From assembly GCA_003557765.1 (NCBI GenBank), contig PWNO01000109.1, forward strand, positions 1 to 10,100: a stretch of 10,100 nt of DNA, written 5' to 3'. How positions within the stretch are numbered: the stretch's first letter is position 1; each line of letters starts with the position of its first letter. Shown piece after piece: positions 1-5,883 of the stretch. The position numbers and the translations under genes are program-made. The notes under the pieces were generated by a model, which was not told the origin of the DNA, did not search any database, and saw only the letters and a list, made by a program, of their open reading frames with translations. This stretch comes from Bacteroidales bacterium. Its GTDB lineage: Bacteria; Bacteroidota; Bacteroidia; Bacteroidales; UBA7960.

Positions 1-81
1 CGTCTGGCTATGCGCGTGCAGCGACTGGAGCATCGTTACTACCCGATTGTGGTCGAAGAAGAAGTAAGGAGTAGGCAGTAG
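1..81 (+). CDS. C-terminal end of an unidentified protein (partial)
   Basis: The first plus-strand frame is open from the window edge and closes at TAG 79-81, giving 26 residues that include QRLEHRYYPIVVEEE. The other two plus frames close at about 64-66 and 70-72 and read less like protein. The last few residues (VRSRQ) are encoded by the TAGGCAG-type repeat that also provides the stop codon, so the tail may have been added or altered by repeat insertion. Too little is present to name a family. The gene converges on the metallopeptidase gene at 199-2166. That it is a real gene end is inferred from the open frame and residue composition only. Confidence 0.5.
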   Translation, partial: RLAMRVQRLEHRYYPIVVEEEVRSRQ

Positions 82-89
82 GCAGCAAG
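64..89 (+). repeat. TAGGCAG heptamer repeat, left arm of an inverted pair
   Basis: Two exact tandem copies of TAGGCAG lie at 72-78 and 79-85, flanked by related bases. The reverse complement, CTGCCTA, and its variant CTGCTTA form the array at 157-212. The two arms face each other across the space between two convergent genes, so the transcript could fold back on itself. The stop codon of the left-edge gene is the TAG of the second unit. Confidence 0.7.
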
Positions 90-124
90 AAAAAAGTGTC
101 TCGTCCCGAATTAGGTTTACACTT
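88..124 (-). terminator. possible terminator of the metallopeptidase gene
   Basis: On the minus strand AAGTGT (124-119) and ACACTT (99-94) can pair as a 6-bp stem with a loop of about 19 nt, followed directly by four T and then CTTG. It lies about 75 bases beyond the metallopeptidase stop. The long loop and short stem make it a weak call. The repeat arms on either side could form a larger alternative fold. Confidence 0.35.
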
Positions 125-156
125 AGCTTCTTGCCGCTTACTTATCTGCTCACTTC

Positions 157-212
157 CTGCTTACTGCTTACTTACTACTACTGCTTACTGCTTACTGCCT
201 ACTTACTTACTT
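157..212 (+). repeat. CTGCTTA/CTGCCTA heptamer array
   Basis: Heptamers read CTGCTTA at 157-163 and 164-170, CTGCTTA at 181-187 and 188-194, and CTGCCTA at 195-201, followed by CTTA-type tetramers to 212. The array is the inverted counterpart of the TAGGCAG units at 72-85. It runs into the 3' end of the minus-strand metallopeptidase gene: the stop (CTA on the plus strand, 199-201) is part of the last heptamer, and the final residues VSK are coded by the tetramer part. There are no spacers of CRISPR size. Confidence 0.8.
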
Positions 213-2166
213 CCCCCACCGCCTTCCCAGCAGCCTCCAAAAGCGGCCCGGCACCAAGCGGCCCACCGACAGCCTCCTGCATCCACTGTCGGGGTGTAAG
301 GTTGCCGATCGTGAAGATTCGGTCGATCTCACTGGCCAGGTTCTTGCCATGCATCTGCCGTTCCAGTTGAAACTCGATGAGGTGCCCCAAAGGATAGGCG
401 CTCAGGTAGAGCGGGTAACTGATCATATGAGAGTAGACAGCCAGCACCGGTGAATCCTTTACCCCAATGACCGGTGCATAGTAGCTGTTCCAGATCTCTG
501 TGGCGATCCTGATGGTTTCGGCTTTCAGCTCTTCGGCCGTAGCCTCTGGGTTTGCGTACATCCACCGCCACACCGCCATGTCGACCAGCGACACGCCCAT
601 GATCTCGTAGGTGCCCCAAAGGATGTCGAGGGTGTTCAGGTGTTCGCGCAGGGGGTTGTCCTGTTCGAGCCCAAGGAGTTTGAGGTCTCGTACCTGGAAG
701 ATGAAGGCCAGCGCCTCGGTGAAGGCTGTATTGGGCACACCGTGCAGCATATAATGGTCGACATCGTGCAGACTGACCGTCTGTTCTACGTTATGACCCA
801 GCTCATGCGCTGCCACGTTAAACCCGTTGTAGTTCATGCCTTTTTCGCCGATGCGCGTGCGCAGGTACGAGTATTGTGACCGCATCTGCGCACCCCATGC
901 ATGTCCGGCACCCCGGCCGCCTTCCACCACGATCCTGGAGGCGATTTGTTCTGCACGCGCTGGCTTAAACCCCAGGGTGGTCAGCATGTTGGGAATGTCT
1001 TTCTCCACCGCTTTGGCAACCGGATACCGCTCAGCGGTAATCCTGTCCAGTTCTGCCTCAGGGATACCGCTGCGCGCCTTGAAGCCATCATACCAAATGT
1101 CGAAGGGTTCAAGGTCGCGCCCCAGGCGACTGGCGATCAGGGCGCCCACCTCTTTCAGTACGGGAGCGCTCACCAGCTCCTTAAACAGGGTCTCCACCTC
1201 GTCCATACTCATCTCGAGGCCCTCTTCAAAGGCACGCGCCTTGTAAGTGGGATAGTTCGGCGACCATTGATCCGCTTTTTTATGTGCATGGAAGTTGTTG
1301 AGCAGGTGTTGATAGCGCGTCAGGGGCTCAGCCGGTGCATCCACCTCCTGCCCGTCACGATACACCTTGTTGCTGAAAGGGTTCCAGGTAAGCTCACTGT
1401 TGTTGATCATCTTTTCCGGGATATCCTGATCAATGATGCGCTGCATCACCTGGTAGATCATCCGTTGCTTAGCCAGCCCTTCGGGCGAACCATCGTAGTT
1501 GGCCTTTAGCTCATCGCGCACCCCCCAGTGCGAGATCAGGCGCAGGTTTTCCGGAAAGATGCGCTCACCGGCATCGTTGACCAGCCGGGCCATCACGATG
1601 TTGTATTCGGAAATATAATTGTCGGCTTCGGTGCCCACACGCGACATGTGCTGGTTGACCTCTGCCGGCACGCGCGAGGTGAACACATCGCCCATCCGGA
1701 CATAAGCCCACTCCTGCCTGTCCCAGCCAGAACCGTACTGATGTTTTTCCTCCAGGGTAAAGAAAGGAAAGTTCAGGATGGTAAGAAAAGCAATCTTGTT
1801 GCTGTATAGATCCTCGGCCAGGTGGGCACCAGGAGAAAAGCTGCCAAAGAGGACATCCACGGGCTTGACAGGGCCCCAGTCGAGGTGAAGCGGCTTGTTC
1901 AGTTCGAGCATCATCTGGTTAAAATGGCCCCAGATATGTTCGTAATTGCGGGTCAGCTTGTCAAACAGCTCTTTCCGGGCTTGTTCTCCGGCATGGTAGT
2001 TTGCTGCGCAAAAGGCTGCAAACGCTTCCGGCGTGCCATCTTCATCGCGCCAGAGGGCAGCCGCCTGTTGCACACCGCGGGTGATCATCCCGGCATTTGC
2101 TTCTCCGTGCTTTTCAATCAGCGTGTGGCTCACTTCTTTGACTTTGGCTTGTGGTATAGTATGCAT
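199..2166 (-). CDS. M3-type zinc metallopeptidase (oligopeptidase-like)
   Basis: A 655-residue protein without a signal peptide or membrane segment, so probably cytoplasmic. The zinc site is visible: HELGH at residues 454-458 (His454 and His458 as ligands, Glu455 as catalytic base) and Glu484 in TEALAF as the likely third ligand. The 30-residue spacing from His454 to Glu484 fits the gluzincin layout of family M3 (thimet oligopeptidase and peptidyl-dipeptidase relatives). A Tyr-rich stretch near residues 605-615 (SYPLYLSAYPLGH) sits where M3 enzymes carry substrate-contacting tyrosines. Length fits M3 (about 570-700). These enzymes cut short peptides in peptide turnover; the substrate here cannot be read. 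The start is supported by AAGGAGGA four bases upstream of ATG. The gene is divergent from the encapsulin pair. The last three codons and stop lie in a repeat array. M3-type assignment is confident; exact subfamily is not. Confidence 0.85.
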   Translation of the reverse strand: MHTIPQAKVKEVSHTLIEKHGEANAGMITRGVQQAAALWRDEDGTPEAFAAFCAANYHAGEQARKELFDKLTRNYEHIWGHFNQMMLELNKPLHLDWGPVKPVDVLFGSFSPGAHLAEDLYSNKIAFLTILNFPFFTLEEKHQYGSGWDRQEWAYVRMGDVFTSRVPAEVNQHMSRVGTEADNYISEYNIVMARLVNDAGERIFPENLRLISHWGVRDELKANYDGSPEGLAKQRMIYQVMQRIIDQDIPEKMINNSELTWNPFSNKVYRDGQEVDAPAEPLTRYQHLLNNFHAHKKADQWSPNYPTYKARAFEEGLEMSMDEVETLFKELVSAPVLKEVGALIASRLGRDLEPFDIWYDGFKARSGIPEAELDRITAERYPVAKAVEKDIPNMLTTLGFKPARAEQIASRIVVEGGRGAGHAWGAQMRSQYSYLRTRIGEKGMNYNGFNVAAHELGHNVEQTVSLHDVDHYMLHGVPNTAFTEALAFIFQVRDLKLLGLEQDNPLREHLNTLDILWGTYEIMGVSLVDMAVWRWMYANPEATAEELKAETIRIATEIWNSYYAPVIGVKDSPVLAVYSHMISYPLYLSAYPLGHLIEFQLERQMHGKNLASEIDRIFTIGNLTPRQWMQEAVGGPLGAGPLLEAAGKAVGEVSK

Positions 2167-2170
2167 TTGT

Positions 2171-2178
2171 TCCTCCTT
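2171..2178 (-). promoter_or_regulatory. strong Shine-Dalgarno site of the metallopeptidase gene
   Basis: The minus strand reads AAGGAGGA, then ACAA, then ATG at 2166. This near-perfect anti-16S match fixes the start codon. It stands out because no other complete gene in the window has comparable pairing, in line with the usual weakness of such sites in Bacteroidota. Confidence 0.75.
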
Positions 2179-2254
2179 ATTTTCTGAACCGTTTTATGCC
2201 TCTCGGTGATGTTTTCCGTGGGTCGGAGGCAAGACGGTCAATGTGAATGATATG

Positions 2255-2282
2255 TTGGTTGTTGGCTTTTGGCTGTTGGCAA
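2255..2282 (+). repeat. TTGGCTG heptamer tandem repeat
   Basis: Four successive 7-nt units read TTGGTTG, TTGGCTT, TTGGCTG and TTGGCAA. The array lies in the 292-base space between the divergent metallopeptidase and ferritin genes, upstream of the encapsulin promoter. Elsewhere in this gap, GCCTC at 2198-2202 can pair with GAGGC at 2226-2230, in what would be the leader of the peptidase mRNA. No Bacteroidota-type promoter was recognised for the peptidase. Confidence 0.65.
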
Positions 2283-2363
2283 GAAAGCCATAATATTTTC
2301 ATGGGCGATTTCATGCTTTTTGTTCATATAAACTGCTTAAAAAACAATACAGCCTGCTACTTG

Positions 2364-2395
2364 TTTGACCTTGTAAAAGATAAATCCTATATTTG
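2364..2395 (+). promoter_or_regulatory. Bacteroidota-type promoter of the encapsulin genes
   Basis: TTTG at 2364-2367, a 20-base spacer, then TATATTTG at 2388-2395 exactly match the -33 TTTG / -7 TAnnTTTG pattern used by the primary sigma factor of Bacteroidota. Transcription would start near 2402, leaving a leader of about 55 bases. The leader begins with a small hairpin (CCGAA 2403-2407 with TTCGG 2413-2417). No Fur box or other iron-responsive site was recognised. No Shine-Dalgarno precedes the ferritin ATG. Confidence 0.75.
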
Positions 2396-2458
2396 CAGAT
2401 ACCCGAATCTTTTTCGGTGGTTGCAAAATTATTAAGTTGAACCATAAATTCACAAGCT

Positions 2459-2818
2459 ATGTCAGATTATCACGAACCAGTAGAAGAATTATCAGAAGAA
2501 GCGCGTAATTTCTCGCGTGCGCTGAAGAGTTTAAAGGAAGAGATCGAGGCGGTTGATTGGTACCACCAGCGTGTGGTCACTTCCAAAGACAAGGATTTGG
2601 CTGCAATCATGGCGCACAACAGGGATGAGGAAATCGAACACGCTTGCATGTCGCTGGAGTGGCTCAGGCGCAACATGCCCGTTTGGGATGAAGAGCTGCG
2701 CACCTGGTTGTTCAAGGAAGGCGACCTGATGAGCGGCCATGGCCACGATCACGATGACCACGATGATGATGATGGTGGTGGATCGGACTCACTCGGCATT
2801 GGTAAGATTGACAAGTAG
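2459..2818 (+). CDS. encapsulated ferritin-like cargo protein (EncFtn)
   Basis: A 119-residue protein forming the iron-oxidising cargo of an encapsulin nanocompartment. It is a two-helix ferritin-like chain; in characterised homologues the four-helix unit and its di-iron site arise only when two chains pair inside a decamer. The ligands known from Rhodospirillum rubrum EncFtn align here: Glu28 in EEIEAVDWY, and Glu58 and His61 in HNRDEEIEH, with Tyr35 and the entry-site residues Glu27, Glu30 and Trp34 also kept. SLEWLRRN follows at 65-72. The C-terminal SLGIGKI (111-117) is the shell-docking peptide type that fits encapsulin pockets. Between core and peptide lies a His/Asp/Gly-rich linker, residues 92-108, with 4 His and 7 Asp. 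The shell gene follows 83 bases later under the same promoter. By family it converts Fe(II) to Fe(III) for storage in the shell and lowers oxidative stress. Confidence 0.95.
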   Translation: MSDYHEPVEELSEEARNFSRALKSLKEEIEAVDWYHQRVVTSKDKDLAAIMAHNRDEEIEHACMSLEWLRRNMPVWDEELRTWLFKEGDLMSGHGHDHDDHDDDDGGGSDSLGIGKIDK

Positions 2819-2901
2819 TCCGGATGCCGGTAGGCTGCGGACCTGCTTCCCAATGAACTTGATTTATTGATTGAATCCCAAAAAAACAAAAGGAAAACAA
2901 T

Positions 2902-3693
2902 ATGGATATCTTAAGAAGATCAAAGGCTCCCATCTCAGACCAGGCATGGGAGGAAATAAATGACACAGCGAAAGAAGTGCTCACCGCGGACCTCGCCGGA
3001 CGCAAGTTCCTTGACGTGGAAGGCCCTAAAGGATGGAGCTTTGCTGCGCAGAGTACCGGACGCCTTCACGTGCCCGCTAACCAAAAAGGGCCCGTGAAAT
3101 ATGGCACACACCAGGTATTGCCGCTCGTGGAAGCCAGGGTCCCATTCAAACTGGACATCTGGGAGCTAGACAATATTGTGCGTGGTGCCGAAGACATCGA
3201 CCTGGAAGCCATGGAAGATGCGGCGCGTGAAATTGCCAGGTTTGAGGAAACGGCCATATATGAAGGCTTTAAGCAAGCCAATATTACGGGGTTGAAAGAC
3301 AGTTCCGACTATGACCCCATTCCGTTTCCGGAAGCCACGGAGGACGTTTTGGATGCGGTTTCGCTTGGCGTCAGCAAGATGAAGACAGCCGCCATAGAAG
3401 GACCATACAGCTTGGTACTCAACACCGAACGCTGGCAAAAGGTCAACTCCTTCATCCGGGGTTATCCGCTCCGCCGCCAGCTGGAAAATCTGTTGGGCGG
3501 AAACATCATTCTGGCACCCCACGTGAAGGAATCCTTCCTCGTCTCTGAACGTGGCGGCGACTTCCGTCTGGTGCTCGGACAGGATATTTCGATCGGATAT
3601 GAATCCCACAATAATAAAACCGTTGAATTGTATTTTACAGAATCTTTCACCTTCCAGGTGATTGATCCTGCAGCGGTTATTGTGTTAAAGTAA
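2902..3693 (+). CDS. encapsulin shell protein (family 1, HK97 fold)
   Basis: A 263-residue protein, matching the length of Thermotoga maritima encapsulin and recognisably homologous along its whole length: MDILRRSKAPIS at the start, GRKFLDVEGPKGW (33-45), LDIWELDN (84-91), IEGPYSLVLNT (165-175), VSERGGDF (214-221), GQDISIGYE (226-234) and TFQVIDP near the end. It self-assembles into a hollow shell, by family a 60-subunit T=1 particle, which encloses the ferritin made from the upstream gene. Trp87 corresponds to the tryptophan that stacks on flavin in the T. maritima shell, so flavin binding is possible. No fused cargo domain is present. The start follows AAAAGGAAAACAAT, a weak ribosome site. 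A strong terminator 55 bases after the stop ends the unit. Identification is firm; shell size is inferred from family. Confidence 0.97.
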   Translation: MDILRRSKAPISDQAWEEINDTAKEVLTADLAGRKFLDVEGPKGWSFAAQSTGRLHVPANQKGPVKYGTHQVLPLVEARVPFKLDIWELDNIVRGAEDIDLEAMEDAAREIARFEETAIYEGFKQANITGLKDSSDYDPIPFPEATEDVLDAVSLGVSKMKTAAIEGPYSLVLNTERWQKVNSFIRGYPLRRQLENLLGGNIILAPHVKESFLVSERGGDFRLVLGQDISIGYESHNNKTVELYFTESFTFQVIDPAAVIVLK

Positions 3694-3748
3694 ACGGTGT
3701 TCAGACCGTTTGCTTTGCACGTGTTTGGTTGCCATAGGCATTGGTTTT

Positions 3749-3784
3749 AAAGGGCTTCTCCAGGGTTTTGGAGGGCCCTTTTTT
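3749..3784 (+). terminator. Rho-independent terminator of the encapsulin unit
   Basis: AAAGGGC (3749-3755) pairs with GCCCTTT (3775-3781) and CTCCA (3758-3762) with TGGAG (3769-3773), with a small internal loop (TT against G), a six-base loop, and a run of six T ending the hairpin. It separates the encapsulin pair from the DUF3108 gene. Confidence 0.9.
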
Positions 3785-3817
3785 ATGTGGAAGGGTTATT
3801 TGCAGGGGTCGTATTGC

Positions 3818-3862
3818 CAGGGGTCAAAAAGTCGAAAAGTCGCAAGGTCGAAAAGTCGCGGT
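3818..3862 (+). repeat. GTCGAAAA octamer tandem repeat
   Basis: Successive 8-nt units read GTCAAAAA (3823-3830), GTCGAAAA (3831-3838), GTCGCAAG (3839-3846), GTCGAAAA (3847-3854) and GTCGCGGT (3855-3862). CAGGGGTC just before the array (3818-3825) is also repeated at 3803-3810. The array lies between the encapsulin terminator and the DUF3108 gene and has no coding sign. Confidence 0.7.
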
Positions 3863-3908
3863 TTGCGATGAGCCGTTGGTTAATGCCTTATCCTTGGCAT
3901 GGTGTCGG

Positions 3909-3916
3909 TATGTTTG
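3909..3916 (+). promoter_or_regulatory. possible -7 element for the DUF3108 gene
   Basis: TATGTTTG matches TAnnTTTG and lies about 75 bases before the ATG, but no TTTG occurs at the expected distance upstream. A short inverted repeat, GCTAA (3948-3952) with TTAGC (3960-3964), would lie in the leader. Confidence 0.3.
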
Positions 3917-3989
3917 CTTAGATTTTGCAGGCAGTTGCACGATTTTTGCTAAAAATTCGTTAGCAATAACACATTGGCATATTAAAAAT

Positions 3990-4817
3990 ATGGTTATGGC
4001 TACAGGTATTCTGAGAAAGCAAAACTACTCCACACGGTTGATGCTGTGGGTTTGCTTACTGTTGTTGAGTGTATTGGTCGTGGCGAATGACCGTCAGGCA
4101 AGCAATGAGACATTTAAGAAAGGAGAGCGTTTCGTCTTCCGTGCCATGTATCACAGCCGTTTTACCGGCAACGTAACAGCCGGTGACGCTTCCTTGACCA
4201 TAGCGCCTGAAACGGTCATGGTGAATGGTGAGCCCACCATGAAGATCGTGGGAAAGGCGAACACCAACAGTTTTTTCAGCATGTTCTTCAAGGTCGAGAA
4301 CGAGTATATTTCCTGGTTTCATGAGGAAGACCTTGCACCGGTAAGGTTCCAAAAAAACATTCGTGAAGGCCGTAGCCGCCGAAATGCAGATATCCGCTTT
4401 CAGTCTGACCCCGGCCAGGTGGTCAGCAGTGATACCATCGTCGAAGCTCCGCCTTTTACCCAGGACATCATATCAGCCTTTTATTTTGCGCGCACCTTCG
4501 ACATGGAGGGCGTTGAACCCGGAGATGCCTTTGAGGTAACCTTCTACCATAGTGATGAAGTGTATGTGAGTCGCATCCTGTTTGAAGGCCGCGAACAGAT
4601 TACCACCTCTCTTGGTACATTTAATACGCTGCGCTTCAAGCCCGAGGTGCTGGAGGGCAAGGTGTTCAGTCAGCCTTACCCAATGACTCTCTGGGTGTCA
4701 GACGACAAGAACAAGATTCCTATACGTGCGGAGTCCGGACTGGTCGTTGGCAGAGCAAGACTTGACCTGGTACAATTTGGCGGACTAAAAAATATGATCA
4801 CCTCCTTTGTGCCCTGA
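3990..4817 (+). CDS. exported DUF3108-domain protein
   Basis: A 275-residue protein of unknown function that matches the DUF3108 family, common in Bacteroidota and often about this size. The N-terminus has basic residues and then a hydrophobic stretch (about 17-32, LMLWVCLLLLSVLVVA), a Sec-type signal with likely cleavage near VVA/ND, so the mature protein should be periplasmic. Family-type features in order: an early FKKGERFVFRAMYHS strand pair, KIVGKANTNSFFSMFFKVENEY, QDIISAFYFART, REQITTSLGTFNTLRFKP, and TLWVSDDKNKIPIRAES near the end, giving a mostly beta barrel-like pattern. ATG 3996 is an equally possible start. The frame remains open upstream to 3741, but that stretch covers the terminator and repeat array and is not believed. 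It probably forms its own transcription unit. The family assignment rests on recognised motifs; no reaction is known. Confidence 0.8.
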   Translation: MVMATGILRKQNYSTRLMLWVCLLLLSVLVVANDRQASNETFKKGERFVFRAMYHSRFTGNVTAGDASLTIAPETVMVNGEPTMKIVGKANTNSFFSMFFKVENEYISWFHEEDLAPVRFQKNIREGRSRRNADIRFQSDPGQVVSSDTIVEAPPFTQDIISAFYFARTFDMEGVEPGDAFEVTFYHSDEVYVSRILFEGREQITTSLGTFNTLRFKPEVLEGKVFSQPYPMTLWVSDDKNKIPIRAESGLVVGRARLDLVQFGGLKNMITSFVP

Positions 4818-4842
4818 TTTATTGAAAATGGCTTTCCGGTTA

Positions 4843-4912
4843 CGCACAGAGCAGGACTGCTTCACATATACAATGGGGTGTGACAGCACACACAACCTGA
4901 TTGTCCTGTGCG
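4843..4912 (+). other. structured intergenic segment
   Basis: In the 261-base gap after the DUF3108 gene, CGCACAG (4843-4849) can pair with CTGTGCG (4906-4912). An extension, GAC (4855-4857) with GTC (4903-4905), would leave a five-base bulge. Inside, GTGTG (4878-4882) pairs with CACAC (4887-4891) around ACAG. No T-run follows, so it is not a standard terminator. It could end or protect the upstream mRNA, or be a small RNA; nothing in the sequence decides this. Confidence 0.3.
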
Positions 4913-5017
4913 CTCCCTCCCATGCATAACAATGCTCCGGAACCCCTTAATAGCATAAAACAGGCACCCGAAAAATGGATGGTGCAATAAATTTTACCAG
5001 ATTTTTCCATCATTTTT

Positions 5018-5048
5018 TTTGTTTTTCGTTAAAAGTTTGTTTAACTTG
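5018..5048 (+). promoter_or_regulatory. promoter of the membrane-protein gene
   Basis: TTTG at 5018-5021, a 20-base spacer, then TAACTTG at 5042-5048, a one-base-short form of TAnnTTTG. The start of transcription would be near 5055, about 24 bases before the ATG. The same TAACTTG form with nearly the same spacing precedes the lipoprotein gene on the other strand. Confidence 0.5.
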
Positions 5049-5078
5049 CTGCTCCGTACAAACTAAACTTGAAAAATC

Positions 5079-5672
5079 ATGGAGAAAGAATTGAACTTTA
5101 CTGACATTCTGACCAATGCATTCAGCCTTGGTCTGAAAAACCTTTTCCCGGTGATCGGCTGCATCATCTTGTGGCTGTTAACCATTTGGATTCCCTATGT
5201 AAACGTGGGAACCACCATTGCCATCGTTACCCTTCCGGCTGCAATCAGCAAGGGCAAAACCATTAACCCCCTGAGTATTTTTGACAAAGCCAATTACAAG
5301 CCTATGGGAGAGTTTTTCCTGGCTGGCGGACTCAGAAGTCTGATCATCTCTTTTGCCTTCATTTTTCTGATCATCCCGGGCATTGTGATGCAGATCGCCT
5401 ACACGCTGACCATCCTGCTTGTGGTTGACAAGGGCAAGGGCGCTGCTGATGCACTGAAGCTAAGTAACCGGGCTACTTTTGGGCATAAATGGACAATCTT
5501 TTTCTGGATGTTGTTCTTTGGTATTGTCCTGCTGACCATCCCTTACTGGATTCTTAACTGGATCTGGACACCGCTTGCAGTGATCTGGATGATCGGAATC
5601 AGCGTGATTGGACTGGGCGGCAAGGCTTATATTTATGGCACGCTCACCAAAGACATTCCGGAAGAAGTGTAA
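5079..5672 (+). CDS. six-helix integral membrane protein of unknown function
   Basis: A 197-residue, strongly hydrophobic protein with about six membrane segments, near residues 22-39, 42-56, 77-98, 100-116, 138-156 and 162-182. The IPG at 99-101 between helices three and four, and the cytoplasmic-looking loop VDKGKGAADALKLSNRATFGHKW (starting at residue 116), resemble the pattern of DUF975/YciC-like membrane proteins, in which P-G breaks and an 'S-A-L-x-S' loop recur. That likeness is from pattern only, and no function is established. There is no signal peptide cleavage site and no catalytic motif. The gene is transcribed alone from its own promoter and converges on the amylase gene, sharing a bidirectional terminator with it. 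Confidence 0.75.
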   Translation: MEKELNFTDILTNAFSLGLKNLFPVIGCIILWLLTIWIPYVNVGTTIAIVTLPAAISKGKTINPLSIFDKANYKPMGEFFLAGGLRSLIISFAFIFLIIPGIVMQIAYTLTILLVVDKGKGAADALKLSNRATFGHKWTIFFWMLFFGIVLLTIPYWILNWIWTPLAVIWMIGISVIGLGGKAYIYGTLTKDIPEEV

Positions 5673-5816
5673 CACTTTGGTCTGACCATGGATTACATGG
5701 CCTGCCTTATTCCTCTCACGAACACAAAAGGATGTATCTTCCTGCTTGTTAAATGAGAAGGATGAATAATGCAGGATAGTTTTTCCACATCCAAAACAAC
5801 TGGATTGCATTTATCC

Positions 5817-5855
5817 AAAAACAGCCTGCGGAGGTCAACCGCAGGCTGTTTCTTT
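5817..5855. terminator. bidirectional Rho-independent terminator
   Basis: A perfect 13-bp stem, AAACAGCCTGCGG (5819-5831) with CCGCAGGCTGTTT (5839-5851), surrounds a seven-base loop. A-rich sequence lies on the left and TTTCTTT on the right, so each strand presents a T-run after the hairpin. It lies between the convergent membrane-protein and amylase genes and can serve both. Confidence 0.92.
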
Positions 5856-5883
5856 ATGCTTCAATCACAATCCGCGCCACTGA

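Noticed and set aside
157..212. Possible CRISPR array
   Set aside because: The units are 7 nt and directly abutting, with no spacers and no cas genes.
901..1509. Long plus-strand open frame (202 codons) opposite the metallopeptidase
   Set aside because: It is antisense to a gene with an intact zinc site and full-length M3 layout; its translation has no recognisable motif and no ribosome site.
2247..2435. Open frame of 62 codons before the ferritin gene
   Set aside because: It runs through the TTGGCTG repeat and straight over the encapsulin promoter.
2402..2458. Riboswitch in the leader of the ferritin gene
   Set aside because: The leader is only about 55 bases with one 5-bp hairpin, too small and simple for a known class.
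3741..3989. Upstream extension of the DUF3108 gene in an open frame from 3741
   Set aside because: This stretch contains the encapsulin terminator and the GTCGAAAA repeats, and a good signal peptide begins only at 3990/3996.
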